A DNA stretch of 64,000 nucleotides from Cohnella rhizoplanae. Its GTDB lineage: Bacteria; Bacillota; Bacilli; Paenibacillales; Paenibacillaceae. This document shows, in pieces, positions 33,075 through 42,189 of this stretch. The translations under genes and the position numbers were made by a program. The stretch spans positions 1 to 64,000 of the forward strand of contig NZ_CAOJCN010000002.1 in assembly GCF_948329515.1 (NCBI RefSeq), read 5' to 3'. The stretch's first letter is position 1, and each line of letters begins with the position of its first letter. The notes under the pieces are model-generated. The model did not search any database. It worked only from the letters and a program-made list of their open reading frames with translations, and was not told the origin of the DNA.

Positions 33075-33917
33075 ATGCTGACGCTTAGACGCTACTCTGG
33101 CCGCGGACTGCGGCATCTGCTCATCATCCTGATCGGCCTGGCGATGCTCTACCCGGTGCTGTGGCTCCTCGCGAGCTCGTTCAAGCCCAATCAGGATATA
33201 TTCACGGATACGGGCATCTGGCCGCAGACTTGGACGCTGGACAATTACCGCAACGGGTGGAAAGGCTTCCAGGGCATCACCTTCGCCCGCTTCTTCGGCA
33301 ATTCGGCGCTGATCTCGGTGCTGGCGGTGCTCGGCAACGTCGTCACCTGTTCGCTGGCGGCCTACGCCTTCGCGAGGCTGGAGTTCCGGTTCAAGAAAAT
33401 CTGGTTCGCCATGATGCTCGTGACGATCATGCTGCCGTACCACGTCACGCTCGTGCCGCAGTACATTATCTTTAGCGAGCTGCGCTGGATCAACACGTAC
33501 CTGCCGCTGTTCCTGCCCAAGTGGCTGGCGCACGACTCGTTCTTTATCCTGCTCATGGTCCAGTTCATCCGCGGCATACCCAAGGAGCTGGACGAGAGCG
33601 CGACGATCGACGGCTGCGGGCAGGGGAAACTGTATCTCCGCATCATTATGCCGCTGCTGGTGCCCGCGCTCATCTCGACGGCGATCTTCACCTTCATCTG
33701 GACGTGGGACGACTTCTTCAGCCAGATGATCTATCTGAGCGATATCAAGCTGTTCACCGTACAGCTCGGCATCCGGGCGCTGTTCGACCCGTCGGGCACC
33801 TCGGATTGGGGCGCGCTGATGGCGATCTCCGTGCTGTCGCTCGTGCCGATCACGTTGATCTTCCTGATCTTCCAACGCTACTTCCTCGACGGCATCGCCA
33901 CGACGGGCCTGAAGTAA
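33075..33917 (+). CDS. Carbohydrate ABC transporter permease, LplC/UgpE type
   Basis: 280 residues, six membrane helices, opening with HLLIILIGLAMLYPVLWLLA. The EAA motif is ESATIDGCGQGKLYLRIIMP. It forms the heterodimeric channel with the preceding permease, 6 bp upstream. The ATG at 33075 has AGGGAGGT 9 nt before it. The binding protein follows after 138 bp and a second copy of the locus promoter element. Confidence 0.92.
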   Translation: MLTLRRYSGRGLRHLLIILIGLAMLYPVLWLLASSFKPNQDIFTDTGIWPQTWTLDNYRNGWKGFQGITFARFFGNSALISVLAVLGNVVTCSLAAYAFARLEFRFKKIWFAMMLVTIMLPYHVTLVPQYIIFSELRWINTYLPLFLPKWLAHDSFFILLMVQFIRGIPKELDESATIDGCGQGKLYLRIIMPLLVPALISTAIFTFIWTWDDFFSQMIYLSDIKLFTVQLGIRALFDPSGTSDWGALMAISVLSLVPITLIFLIFQRYFLDGIATTGLK

Positions 33918-33942
33918 ACGAAGAGCGCCCAGGCGGCCGCCT

Positions 33943-33981
33943 GAAAAAATTGATAGCGAACAGCCGAAGGAATGACATTCA
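33943..33981 (+). promoter_or_regulatory. Promoter element copy 2 before the binding-protein gene
   Basis: GAAAAAATTGATAGCGAA, then GCCGAAGGAAT and ACATTCA, matches copy 1 (32057-32093) across about 37 bp. TTGATA is kept, but the -10 position reads TGACAT, so an activator is probably needed. Confidence 0.5.
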
Positions 33982-34012
33982 AGCGGCTGCCGAATCCAAG
34001 TAGGATGAGCAA

Positions 34013-34026
34013 TGTAAACGCTTCTC
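34013..34026 (+). promoter_or_regulatory. Cre-like site before the binding-protein gene
   Basis: TGTAAACGCTTCTC agrees with the CcpA consensus in all but the last two positions. It lies 30 bp before the start codon, where catabolite repression could act. Confidence 0.35.
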
Positions 34027-34055
34027 ATCTCAATACGATTAGGGGAGAGCTCACG

Positions 34056-35405
34056 ATGAAAAAAAGATGGCTTCCACTCGCGGTGACCGCCATGGCGGTA
34101 GCGCTCAGCGCCTGCGGCAATTCGGGCGGCGCGGGAAATAACGCGGCAGGTTCCGCCTCGCCGGCCGGTTCGACGGGCGCGGCAAGCGTTGGCGGAGAAC
34201 AGAATCAAGTCGAGCTTCGCATGATGTGGTGGGGCGACCAGAAGCGCGCCGACCTGACGAACAAGGCGATCGAGCTGTTCGAGCAGAAAAATCCGGGCAT
34301 CACGATTACCGGCGAATTCGGGCCTCAAGACGGCTATTTCGACAAGCTGAACACCCAGCTCGCCTCCGGCACCGCGCCGGACATCTTTTTCCTCGGAGGC
34401 AACGTCGTCGATTACGCCAACAAGGGCGTGCTCCTCGATCTCGGACCGTACAAGGACAAGGAACTGAACCTGGCCGACATGGATACGACGATGGTGCAGT
34501 ACGGTACGCTCGGCGGCAAGCTGGTGCACATCTCGGCCGGCGCGAACGCCCGCGGCATCGTCATCAACAAGACGATGTTCGAGAAGGCCGGCATCGAGGT
34601 GCCGCAGGACGGCTGGAACTGGGACGACTACGCCCGCATCAGCAAGGAGATCTCAGACAAGCTGGGCAAGGGCTATTACGGCACGTACAACTTCACGACC
34701 GACAGCCTGGACATTTACCTCAAGCAGAACGGCAAGCAGCTGTACGATATGGCCAATAACAAGCTGGGCTTCGAGGAAGCCGACCTGCTGCCATGGTTCC
34801 AATACTGGGATAAGACCTCCAAGGCGGGCGGCGTCGTGACGCCGGACCTGCAGGTGTCCAATCCGCCGACGGACGCCAGCAAGTCGATGATCATCACCGG
34901 CAAGGTGGCGATGACGCTGCTCCCGTCCAACATGCTGGCCTCGTTCCAGAGCACGACCAAGGACGAGCTGACGATGGTGCAGGTGCCTCGCGGGCCGAAG
35001 GGGACGGGCGTCGTCTTCGAATCGAGCCAGGGCATCTCCGGTTACGGCAAGTCGGAGCATCCGGCCGAAGTCGCCAAGTTCATGAACTTTTGGATTAACG
35101 ACCCGGAGGCGGCGAAGATTCTCGGCAGCAACCGCGGCGTACCGGTGACGGCATCGAGCCGCGCCGCGCTGGAGGCGGACGCGACCGCGGCCGACAAGAT
35201 CGTGTACGACTTCACGAGCCGCGTTTCCGAGGCGAACAAGAAAGAACCGTTCGCGATCAGCTACAACCCCCCGGGCAACGCGGAGTTCATCAAGCTGTCG
35301 GACAATACGGTCCAGAAGATCGGCTTCGGCAAGGAAAGCGTGGAGAAGGCGGTGGCCGAGTTCTACAGCGGCACGGTCAAGATATTCAACAGCAACAACT
35401 CTTGA
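34056..35405 (+). CDS. Extracellular sugar-binding lipoprotein (ABC transporter)
   Basis: 449 residues. A lipoprotein signal peptide ends at Cys20 (VTAMAVALSAC), followed by a flexible Gly/Ser/Ala linker, then a family-1 solute-binding fold (VELRMMWWGDQKRADLTNKA, then TAPDIFFLGGNVVDYANKG). It is anchored outside the membrane and delivers oligosaccharide to the two permeases. The ATG at 34056 is chosen over a longer frame because GGGGAGAG lies about 8 nt upstream and the signal peptide begins MKKRW. The substrate is not readable, but neighbouring GH43 and toroid glycosidases suggest plant-wall oligosaccharides. Confidence 0.92.
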   Translation: MKKRWLPLAVTAMAVALSACGNSGGAGNNAAGSASPAGSTGAASVGGEQNQVELRMMWWGDQKRADLTNKAIELFEQKNPGITITGEFGPQDGYFDKLNTQLASGTAPDIFFLGGNVVDYANKGVLLDLGPYKDKELNLADMDTTMVQYGTLGGKLVHISAGANARGIVINKTMFEKAGIEVPQDGWNWDDYARISKEISDKLGKGYYGTYNFTTDSLDIYLKQNGKQLYDMANNKLGFEEADLLPWFQYWDKTSKAGGVVTPDLQVSNPPTDASKSMIITGKVAMTLLPSNMLASFQSTTKDELTMVQVPRGPKGTGVVFESSQGISGYGKSEHPAEVAKFMNFWINDPEAAKILGSNRGVPVTASSRAALEADATAADKIVYDFTSRVSEANKKEPFAISYNPPGNAEFIKLSDNTVQKIGFGKESVEKAVAEFYSGTVKIFNSNNS

Positions 35406-35555
35406 TCGCATGAACGCGTCCGGGACCGCGGCGATGCAGCTGCGGTATCGGAGGCAAGTCCCGGCCGCGGAAGCGAGGCCGGAATCGCAAAAGCGAGGGC
35501 GGCTTCGCGGAAACGAGTCCGGGTCGCGATAAAGCGGCCGCCATGCGCGAGCGAT

Positions 35556-35612
35556 CCCCCGGATCGCGGGACCGGCCGACGCCGGACCGCGGGCCGGGGG
35601 ATTTAATTTTAT
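35556..35612 (+). terminator. Hairpin between binding protein and glycosidase genes
   Basis: CCCCGGATCGCGG pairs imperfectly with CCGCGGGCCGGGG around an inner CCGGC/GCCGG helix, then ATTTAATTTT. It probably lowers read-through so the binding protein is made in excess. The rest of the spacer from 35406 shows no other feature. Confidence 0.5.
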
Positions 35613-35633
35613 AGAAAGCGGGGCGATATTCGG

Positions 35634-37277
35634 ATGGTCATGCAAGCGGAGCGACTGCTCGACAAGTTAAGGGGGCTGCGGCAGGCAGACCGCGACGAGC
35701 GGGACCGGCTCATTCCCGAGGCGCTAAGGCGCTCGGGCGTACGATTCGCGGCGTCGGAGGGACGGCTCGAGGGCGTCTACTATCAGGCGATGCGCCAGCT
35801 CATGGAATGCGTCAAGCCGACCGCCGGCGGCGAACCGATCCTGCAGGAGGGCGGCATCTATCTCGGGTGCTGGCTGGAGAGCACGGGCACGATCAACGCG
35901 GAGATGCTTTCCCGCTTCCTGCCGGAGGTGTCCGAGGCGACCTACCGGTCGTTTGCGAAGCATCAGCGCGGGGACGGTTTGTTTCCGTACAAAGTGACGG
36001 AGAACAGTCCGTCCTACCGGCAGATCCAGCTCGTCACGCCGCTCGCCCGCAGCGTGTGGAACCATTATTCGCTGCACGGCGGGGACCCGGCATTTCTGCG
36101 CGAGATGTACGACGCGATGGTCCGCTACGACGGCTGGCTCGCGGCGAACCGCGATACGCTGGGGACGGGCTGCGTAGAGGCTTTCAGCGCCTTCGACACC
36201 GGGCACGACCTGTCGCCGCGCTTCTGGCATACGCCGGACGCGCCTTATCTAGGAGACGCCTCCCGGTGCGATCCGGATTCGCCGGTGCTGCCGTTTCTCG
36301 CGCCGGACTTGACGGCCAACGTCTATTGCCAGCGCCTATACCTGGCCCGGATCGCCGAAGCGCTGGGCGAGTCCGGCGACGAATGGCGGGCCAAGGCGGC
36401 CGCGAGCCTGGAAAGTCTGTTCCGCTCCTGCTTCGACGAGACGGACCATTTCTTCTACGACCGCGACCGGCACGGCCGGCTGGTGCGGGTGCAATCGGAC
36501 ATCCTGCTTCGCGTGATGGCTTGCGAAGTCGGCGACCAAGCTTTTTTTGACGAGATGCTGAAACGTTATTTGCTGAATACGAAGAAGTTTTTCGCAAAAT
36601 ACCCGTTCACCTCGATCGCGATGGACGACCCGCGGTTCGATCCGTTCTCCAGCTACAACAGCTGGGCCGGGCCGTCCAACTACCTCAGCCTCATCCGCGC
36701 GCCGCATGCGTTCGAGCATCATGGTCGGCATGTGGAGCTGAGCTGGGCGATGCAGCCGATTCTAGCGTCCTTCGCCCGCGCGCCGCGCTTCGCGCAAACG
36801 GTGAGCCCGTGGACCGGCGAGGCGGGCTTCACCGAAGCTTATTCGCCTTCGATCCTGTGCCTGCTCGACTACGTGGAGAGGCTATGCGGCATCCTGCCGA
36901 CGCCGGAGGACGAGCTCTGGTTCACGGGCCTGCTGCCGGACGCCAGGGACCACGGCGCAGAGTCGACGGGAGAGACCGCTTACGGCCGCACGGTGGACGG
37001 CGTTGTTTACGAACTGGTGAATATGCGCGAGACTTCGTTCATATTCCGCGACGAGCAGCCGTGGATGAGCTTCCCTTCAGGCGTTCGGGTCGTGACGGAC
37101 CGGGCCGGCAGGCTGACCGGGCTGATCGGCATGAGCGCGCGCGCCGTGACGGGCGAGCTGCGCTGGGAGGGACGCGCGCTGCCCTTCAACATCAAGGGCA
37201 ACGAGCTGCTCGCTTATACGGGCGGAGGCTTGGAGCGCTTGCGGGATATTGGGCTCGTGTATCCGACATACGATTAA
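35634..37277 (+). CDS. (alpha/alpha)6-toroid glycosidase, MGH1/GH63-like
   Basis: 547 residues, no signal peptide, so intracellular. Repeated helical hairpins and motifs such as KHQRGDGLFPYKVTENSP, CVEAFSAFDTGHDLSPRFW and SSYNSWAGPSNYLSLI resemble mannosylglycerate-hydrolase/GH63-type (alpha/alpha)6 enzymes. The catalytic acids are probably among the Asp/Glu of the VEAFSAFDTGHD segment, but I cannot fix them. It follows a sugar transporter and precedes a GH43 enzyme, so it likely trims the imported oligosaccharide. The ribosome site is weak (GCGGGG); ATG at 35634 or 35640 are both possible. Confidence 0.65.
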   Translation: MVMQAERLLDKLRGLRQADRDERDRLIPEALRRSGVRFAASEGRLEGVYYQAMRQLMECVKPTAGGEPILQEGGIYLGCWLESTGTINAEMLSRFLPEVSEATYRSFAKHQRGDGLFPYKVTENSPSYRQIQLVTPLARSVWNHYSLHGGDPAFLREMYDAMVRYDGWLAANRDTLGTGCVEAFSAFDTGHDLSPRFWHTPDAPYLGDASRCDPDSPVLPFLAPDLTANVYCQRLYLARIAEALGESGDEWRAKAAASLESLFRSCFDETDHFFYDRDRHGRLVRVQSDILLRVMACEVGDQAFFDEMLKRYLLNTKKFFAKYPFTSIAMDDPRFDPFSSYNSWAGPSNYLSLIRAPHAFEHHGRHVELSWAMQPILASFARAPRFAQTVSPWTGEAGFTEAYSPSILCLLDYVERLCGILPTPEDELWFTGLLPDARDHGAESTGETAYGRTVDGVVYELVNMRETSFIFRDEQPWMSFPSGVRVVTDRAGRLTGLIGMSARAVTGELRWEGRALPFNIKGNELLAYTGGGLERLRDIGLVYPTYD

Positions 37278-37289
37278 GGAGGTACGGCC

Positions 37290-38198
37290 GTGCTGAAGCG
37301 CAAGGACATTCAGATCCGCGATCCGTTCGTGCTGCCCCTGGAGACGGAAGGCAAGTATTATCTGTTCGGCAGTACGGACGCCAACATATGGGGACCCGGT
37401 ACGGGCTTCGATGCTTACGTCAGCGCCGATCTGACGCATTGGGAGGGACCGCATCCGGTGTTCCGGCCGCCCGCGGACTTCTTTGCCGACACGAACTTCT
37501 GGGCGCCGGAGGTATACGCGTACGGAGGTCGCTATTACATGTTCGCCACGTTCCGGCGCAAGGATAACGGCAGGCTGGGCACGGCAGTGCTGGCGGCGGA
37601 GCGCCCGCTGGGTCCGTTCGCGCCGCTCGGCGCAGGTCCGGTCACGCCGGAGGCCTGGAGCTCGCTGGACGGCAGCCTGTTCGTCGACGAGGCGGGCGAT
37701 CCGTGGATGGCATTCTGCCACGAATGGCAGCAGATCGGGGACGGTGAAGTGTGCGCGGTCCGTCTGTCCGCGGACTTGTCCCGCGCCGTGGGCGAGCCGG
37801 TCACGCTGTTCCGCGCATCCAAGGCGCCGTGGACGACGCCGTATGTGTCGCCGCGATATCCGGACACGGCGAATTACGTCACCGACGGACCCTATCTGTT
37901 CCGCGGGGAGGGCGGCGACCTGTACATGCTCTGGGCCAGCTTCATCGACAACACGTACGCTTTAGGCGTGGCCAAGTCGGAGAGCGGCGGCATTCTCGGC
38001 CCGTGGACGCATCAACCGGAGGCGCTCTATCGCGACGACGGAGGACACGGGATGGTGTTCCGCCTGTTCGACGGACGGCGCGCGCTGGCGATCCACGCGC
38101 CCAACCGGACGCCAGACGAGCGGCCGCTGTTCCTGGCGCTCGCGGAGGCAGGCGGCGCGATCTCGGTGGGCGAGCCTATTGCCGAATCGGCTGAATAG
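37290..38198 (+). CDS. GH43-family glycosidase (five-bladed propeller)
   Basis: 302 residues, no signal peptide. RDPFVLPLETEGKYYLFGST carries the general-base Asp, and AWSSLDGSLFVDEAGDPWMA the pKa-modulating Asp. The place of the acid Glu is occupied by Asp in YVTDGPYLFR. GH43 enzymes release arabinose or xylose from side chains. The start is GTG at 37290 with GGAGGT 7 nt upstream, 12 bp after the toroid glycosidase, so the two are co-translated. The Asp variant may mark a subfamily rather than loss of activity. Confidence 0.85.
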   Translation: MLKRKDIQIRDPFVLPLETEGKYYLFGSTDANIWGPGTGFDAYVSADLTHWEGPHPVFRPPADFFADTNFWAPEVYAYGGRYYMFATFRRKDNGRLGTAVLAAERPLGPFAPLGAGPVTPEAWSSLDGSLFVDEAGDPWMAFCHEWQQIGDGEVCAVRLSADLSRAVGEPVTLFRASKAPWTTPYVSPRYPDTANYVTDGPYLFRGEGGDLYMLWASFIDNTYALGVAKSESGGILGPWTHQPEALYRDDGGHGMVFRLFDGRRALAIHAPNRTPDERPLFLALAEAGGAISVGEPIAESAE

Positions 38199-38255
38199 AA
38201 GGGAAAGGACGCTTCGCGGGTGCGGGGCGTTTCTTTGCGTTTTGGGGCGCCGCCA

Positions 38256-38511
38256 TGCGTGAGGAACAACCCCGCGCATCGCCGCCGTTGCCGCTTACCG
38301 CCGCAGGTGATCTCAATTAAGAACAACCCCGCGCATCTCCACCGCAAATCGCCGCGAGTGATCTCAACTAGGAACAACTCCGCCGCAGCTCCGCCGCTTA
38401 TAGCCACAAGTGATCTCACCTAGGAAACAACCCACGCATCTCCACCTCTGATCGCCGCAAGTGATCTCACCTAGGAACAACCCTGCGCATCTCCACAGCT
38501 TATCGGCGTAA
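38256..38511. repeat. 51-bp tandem repeats
   Basis: Four full units at 38307-38357, 38358-38409 (52 bp), 38410-38460 and 38461-38511, plus a degraded one from about 38256. Units open GTGATCTCA, run through TAGGAACAAC and GCGCATCTCCAC, and close near ATCGCCGCAA. They diverge by a few to about fifteen bases. A minus-strand frame stays open through part of them but shows no ribosome site. Confidence 0.88.
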
Positions 38512-38766
38512 GTGACCTTTGCTTGAAACGCCCCTATACCCAATCTTTTCGTCTTTAAACCTGGTAAATAAATGAAATAAGGAATTGTAAGATGCCGGGC
38601 AGCAAGGGCCTTGCATCTTTTTTCCTATGTAACCATGGAACTCTTTTCCTACATGACCAGCTTGTCCTGAGCATTCCGCATGATGGGAGGGAATCGGAGG
38701 GGCTTCTATAATGAAGCCGAGGGATATTCGACAAGTTTCCCCATTAATCAACATGGAGGCGTTGGC
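38512..38766 (+). other. Leader region of the NlpC/P60 gene with internal terminator-like hairpin
   Basis: AAGATGC (38589-38595) pairs with GCATCTT (38613-38619) and is followed by T residues. A second hairpin, GGCTTC-TATAAT-GAAGCC, lies near 38699-38716. A terminator inside a long leader could mean attenuation, but I find no recognised riboswitch core. Confidence 0.4.
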
Positions 38767-40083
38767 ATGAGCAGAAAACGTTGGGCGGCAGGGCTGGTAT
38801 TGGCGACGATGCTGACGGCGACCGTACCGGAAATGGCGTGGGCGGCATCCGCGGAAGCGGCGACGGTAGAGGTCGTATCCACGGTCAGCTTGCGGGAGAC
38901 GCCGAGCACGAGCGGCGATCTGGTAAGGTACCTAAAGGCCGGGGAGTCCGTCACGCTGCTGCAGACGGTTAACGGCTACTGGCTGCAAGTGAGGGACGCC
39001 AGCGGCAAGACGGGGTACGTATCGTCGAACGAAAAGTACGTGAAAACCGCGAACGCGCCTGCCGCGCCTGCGAAGACTGCCACGATCAGGGCCACCGTGA
39101 CTTTCCGAACGCAGCCCTCCGCCTCCGGGGACAAGATCCGCATGCTGAGATCGGGCGAGACCGTGGTCGTGACCGGCCAGCCTAACAGCTACTGGTACGC
39201 GATCCGCGACGCTGGCGGCGTGTCCGGCTACGTCAGCTCCTCCGATGAATACATAAGCGTGAACGGTACGACGCCAATATCGACGCCGACACCCACGGCA
39301 ACGCCTGCGCCGACCCCGACGGCGTCACCCGCGCCGGCCCCGTCGCCTTCGCAGACGGCCGCGATCGTGGCGACGGTCACCTTCCGGAACCAGCCTTCCA
39401 CCTCCGGAGACAAGATCCGCATGCTGAAGGCAGGCGAGACTGTGATCGTGACCGGCCAGCCCAACGGCTACTGGTACGCGGTCCGCGACGCGGGCGGCGT
39501 ATCCGGCTACGTGAGCGCCTCGGACGCCTACATCCGCTTGAACGCTGCAGCACCGACACCAACGCCGACACCAACACCGACACCGACGCCAACGCCAACA
39601 CCAACGCCAACGCCAACGCCGACCTCGGCGCCTTCCGATTCGGCGAAGGTCGAGGCTGTGATCGCAGCCGGCATGAAGTACCTCGGCACGCCTTACGAGT
39701 ACGGCTCGGACCGGGGCAACACGTTGACCTTCGACTGCTCCGACTTCGTCCGTCAGGCGTTCAAGGACGCGCTCAAGCTGGTCCTGCCGGCGGACTCGCG
39801 CAAGCAGGCGGCCTACGTGTTAGACAACGCGAACGGCGTCACGACCGACTGGCATAAGCTGAAGCGCGGGGACATCATGTTTTTCATGAGCTACAAAGGC
39901 TCCAAGCCTTCGAACTACGACGGCAAGCAGCCGTTCGGCGAGACGGTCACCCATACGGGCATCTATCTCGGCGACGGACAGGTGCTGCAGACTTATTCCA
40001 AGGAATCGGGCGGCGTGCGCATCGACAGCATCGCGGGCAAGCATTGGGAATACCGCTTCTTGTTCGGCGGCAGCGCGCTCTAA
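38767..40083 (+). CDS. Secreted NlpC/P60 endopeptidase with three SH3b domains
   Basis: 438 residues: a signal peptide (AAGLVLATMLTATVPEMAWA), then three SH3b wall-binding domains at about 32-90, 100-162 and 200-262 (the last two nearly identical, RMLKAGETVIVTGQPNGYWY). A Thr-Pro linker and an NlpC/P60 domain follow, with catalytic Cys in LTFDCSDFVRQAF and His in ETVTHTGIYLGDG. It cuts peptidoglycan stem peptides, usually gamma-D-glutamyl bonds. The ATG at 38767 has GGAGG 7 nt upstream. The second and third SH3 units and the TPTPTP run are DNA repeats prone to copy-number change. Confidence 0.92.
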   Translation: MSRKRWAAGLVLATMLTATVPEMAWAASAEAATVEVVSTVSLRETPSTSGDLVRYLKAGESVTLLQTVNGYWLQVRDASGKTGYVSSNEKYVKTANAPAAPAKTATIRATVTFRTQPSASGDKIRMLRSGETVVVTGQPNSYWYAIRDAGGVSGYVSSSDEYISVNGTTPISTPTPTATPAPTPTASPAPAPSPSQTAAIVATVTFRNQPSTSGDKIRMLKAGETVIVTGQPNGYWYAVRDAGGVSGYVSASDAYIRLNAAAPTPTPTPTPTPTPTPTPTPTPTPTSAPSDSAKVEAVIAAGMKYLGTPYEYGSDRGNTLTFDCSDFVRQAFKDALKLVLPADSRKQAAYVLDNANGVTTDWHKLKRGDIMFFMSYKGSKPSNYDGKQPFGETVTHTGIYLGDGQVLQTYSKESGGVRIDSIAGKHWEYRFLFGGSAL

Positions 40084-40116
40084 GCGGCATCCCGGCACCC
40101 TTCGCCCTATAGCATT

Positions 40117-40158
40117 AAAAAAGGCCTGCCGTCCATCGGACGACAGGCCTCTTTCCTT
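40117..40158. terminator. Bidirectional terminator
   Basis: AGGCCTGCCGTCC pairs with GGACGACAGGCCT around an ATC loop; A-run on the left and T-rich run on the right. It separates convergent genes. Confidence 0.85.
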
Positions 40159-40178
40159 TTGTAAATCGCATGAACCGT

Positions 40179-41318
40179 TCACTCCGCCGCAGGGGCGATG
40201 TCCTCGAGCAGCAGGGACAGGATCGCCTCCGCGCACTTGGCGGGGTTGTACTCCGCGTTGCGCAGCGCCAGCAGGTTGCCCCTGTGCTGATCTGAAGCGT
40301 ACGGCTCCTGGATGAGCCGGAACCAGCGGTCGATCGTATCCGTCGCCGTCAGCGGTTCGCCGAATCCGTGGGTTACGAAGTACTCCAGGTTCTCTTCCTC
40401 CTGGCCCGGGATCGGTTCGTAGAACAGCATCGGAATGCCCTTGGCCATCCCCTCGGTGCAGGTCATGCCGCCGGGCTTGGTAACAAGCAGGTCCGACACG
40501 TCCATCAGCTTGGATACTTCCTTGGTGAAGCCGAGCACCTTAATATTCTTGTGCTGGAACCGGGGCTCCGCGAGCAGCTTCTCCCGGGCCTTGTCGTTGC
40601 TGCCCATGCACAGGATCAACTGCACGCGGTCGGCGAACCCGGTCATGTACTCGACCATCTGCTCCTCCGCCATCAGACCCCAGCCGCCGCCCATGACGAG
40701 CACCGTGGGCATATCCGTCAGCCTGAACTGGGACAAGATCTCCGCGCGGTCGTGCGGATGCCAGAAGTTCGGATGGACCGGGATGCCGGTCACCACGACC
40801 TGCGCAGGGTCCACGCCCTGGGACACCAGCCGGCTCAGCACGGTCGGGGAGCTGACCAGGTAGGCGGTCACCTCCGGATTGGTCCACGTGGCGTGCGCGT
40901 CGTAGTCCGTAATCAATGTATAGAGCGGCACGTCGAGGCCGAGTCGCTTGAGCCGGCTGACCACCGCGTTGGGAAAAGGATGCGTGCAAACGATCATATC
41001 GGGCTTCAGCTGCCGTACGACGTCGGAGACGTGGTTGTAGAACAGGCGATGAAGCGCGAAGCGGGTCAGTCTATTGAGAGATTTGTGATAATGGCCGCGA
41101 TAAATCTTGCCGACCAGCTTGGGCTGCTTGCTGACGGTCTTGCGGTAGGCGGACAGGATGAGCGGCCCGATGACGGGGTTCAGGAACGTCCCCAGCTCGA
41201 TGACCCTCGTCTGCACGCGGGGCGACAATTGTCTGAGCCCTACGGATAGAGCATAAGCCGCCTGCGTATGTCCGGTGCCGAAGCCTTCGGAAAGCAGTAG
41301 TATTCGTTTTTTGCGCAT
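40179..41318 (-). CDS. MGDG synthase/UgtP-like glycosyltransferase
   Basis: 379 residues, GT28 type. The N domain opens KRILLLSEGFGTGHTQAAYA, as in diacylglycerol glucosyltransferases and plant MGDG synthases. The C domain has the donor-binding KPGGMTCTEGMAKGIPMLFY and PIPGQEEENLEYF. It probably transfers a sugar from a UDP donor to a membrane lipid. The frame runs to 41318 with GGGGATC upstream. It stands alone between a terminator and the divergent kapB gene. Confidence 0.85.
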   Translation of the reverse strand: MRKKRILLLSEGFGTGHTQAAYALSVGLRQLSPRVQTRVIELGTFLNPVIGPLILSAYRKTVSKQPKLVGKIYRGHYHKSLNRLTRFALHRLFYNHVSDVVRQLKPDMIVCTHPFPNAVVSRLKRLGLDVPLYTLITDYDAHATWTNPEVTAYLVSSPTVLSRLVSQGVDPAQVVVTGIPVHPNFWHPHDRAEILSQFRLTDMPTVLVMGGGWGLMAEEQMVEYMTGFADRVQLILCMGSNDKAREKLLAEPRFQHKNIKVLGFTKEVSKLMDVSDLLVTKPGGMTCTEGMAKGIPMLFYEPIPGQEEENLEYFVTHGFGEPLTATDTIDRWFRLIQEPYASDQHRGNLLALRNAEYNPAKCAEAILSLLLEDIAPAAE

Positions 41319-41499
41319 CGGAAGAGATCCCCCACTTTACCTACTACCATATTACGCGATATGGAAGCTCTCGTACAAGTCCGTCGGAGAACGTTTACAA
41401 CAATTAAGCGTAATAGACAAAATCAGACAGGCGCGGGCCATGCAATCCGCGCGCAGCTCCTGTACAATGGTGGCAGTAACCATACGGGAGGCTGGACAT

Positions 41500-41877
41500 A
41501 TGCTGGACGTCGGACAGATCGTGAAGGCGGAACACAAGACGGGACAATATATAGGAAAGGTCGCGAGCGCGGACGACCGGCGGGCGCTGGTCGAGATCAT
41601 GGCGGTGCTGCGTCACCCGCAGCAGGGCGACCTTCACAGCGCTTACGATCCGGACGCGGCGCTTTTCCACGAGCGCAGGGCATCTGCCGAACGCGAGAAG
41701 GTGTGGGTGATGCTGCGGGACGCTTCGCCGTATGCGGGCGAGGTGCCTTCCTACCGGGAATCGCTGGCGGCCGCGTGGCAAGCGGAGATCAGGCGACTCG
41801 ACCGGATGCGGCGGTGGGCGGAGCAGTGCCTGCAGTGTCTTGATACGCTTGGAGCCGACTACGGAATAGAGCGCTGA
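41500..41877 (+). CDS. kapB: Kinase-associated protein B (KapB) homologue
   Basis: 125 residues. VGQIVKAEHKTGQYIGKVAS, then LRHPQQGDLHSAYDPDAALF and GEVPSYRESL match B. subtilis KapB, a small protein needed for KinB-dependent entry to the sporulation phosphorelay. In B. subtilis it lies beside kinB; no kinase gene is adjacent here. The ATG at 41500 has GGGAGG at 8 nt, and TACAAT (41463-41468) is a plausible -10. A perfect hairpin terminator follows. Confidence 0.82.
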   Translation: MLDVGQIVKAEHKTGQYIGKVASADDRRALVEIMAVLRHPQQGDLHSAYDPDAALFHERRASAEREKVWVMLRDASPYAGEVPSYRESLAAAWQAEIRRLDRMRRWAEQCLQCLDTLGADYGIER

Positions 41878-41883
41878 CGCGCG

Positions 41884-41918
41884 GGACAGTGCAGAAGCCT
41901 TCTGCGCTGTCCTTTTTT
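41884..41918 (+). terminator. Terminator of kapB
   Basis: GGACAGTGCAGAAG pairs with CTTCTGCGCTGTCC (one G-U), followed by six T. Confidence 0.88.
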
Positions 41919-42189
41919 GCGTCCTTGCGTTTCGAATGCAGCGCAAATTGCCGGTTCAACGAAAAATAAATGCTTGCCAGCATAGAAAAAACGACACAGG
42001 AGGGAGGCGATCGAGCTGCGGACGGAGTCTTGCGAGGATATCCGTCTCGAGCCCTACCAGGACTCGTACCGAAACGGGGAGATACAACGGAGTTGAAAGC
42101 AATCGTAAAGTATGTTATTGTTCAGTTCAGAACGAATTGACTGGAATGTTATTTTGGTCACTTTAAGCCTGAGGGTAAGGAGGGACGAC
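41919..42189. other. Intergenic region before the TetR gene
   Basis: Apart from the TetR operator at 42138-42160, I see no coding sequence or structured element here. Confidence 0.4.
42138..42160. promoter_or_regulatory. Operator of the TetR gene (copy 1)
   Basis: TGACT-N13-GGTCA, 23 bp, 30 bp before the TetR start. It matches the element at 42810-42832 before the next gene, including an AT-rich centre. Confidence 0.65.

Noticed and set aside
38027-38419. 130-codon minus-strand ORF over the 51-bp repeats
   Set aside because: It overlaps the 3' end of the GH43 gene antisense and has no ribosome site; the periodic peptide simply reflects a repeat length divisible by three.
38512-38766. Cyclic-di-AMP riboswitch before the NlpC/P60 gene
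   Set aside because: Such genes often have one, and a terminator is present, but I could not find the conserved ydaO-type core.
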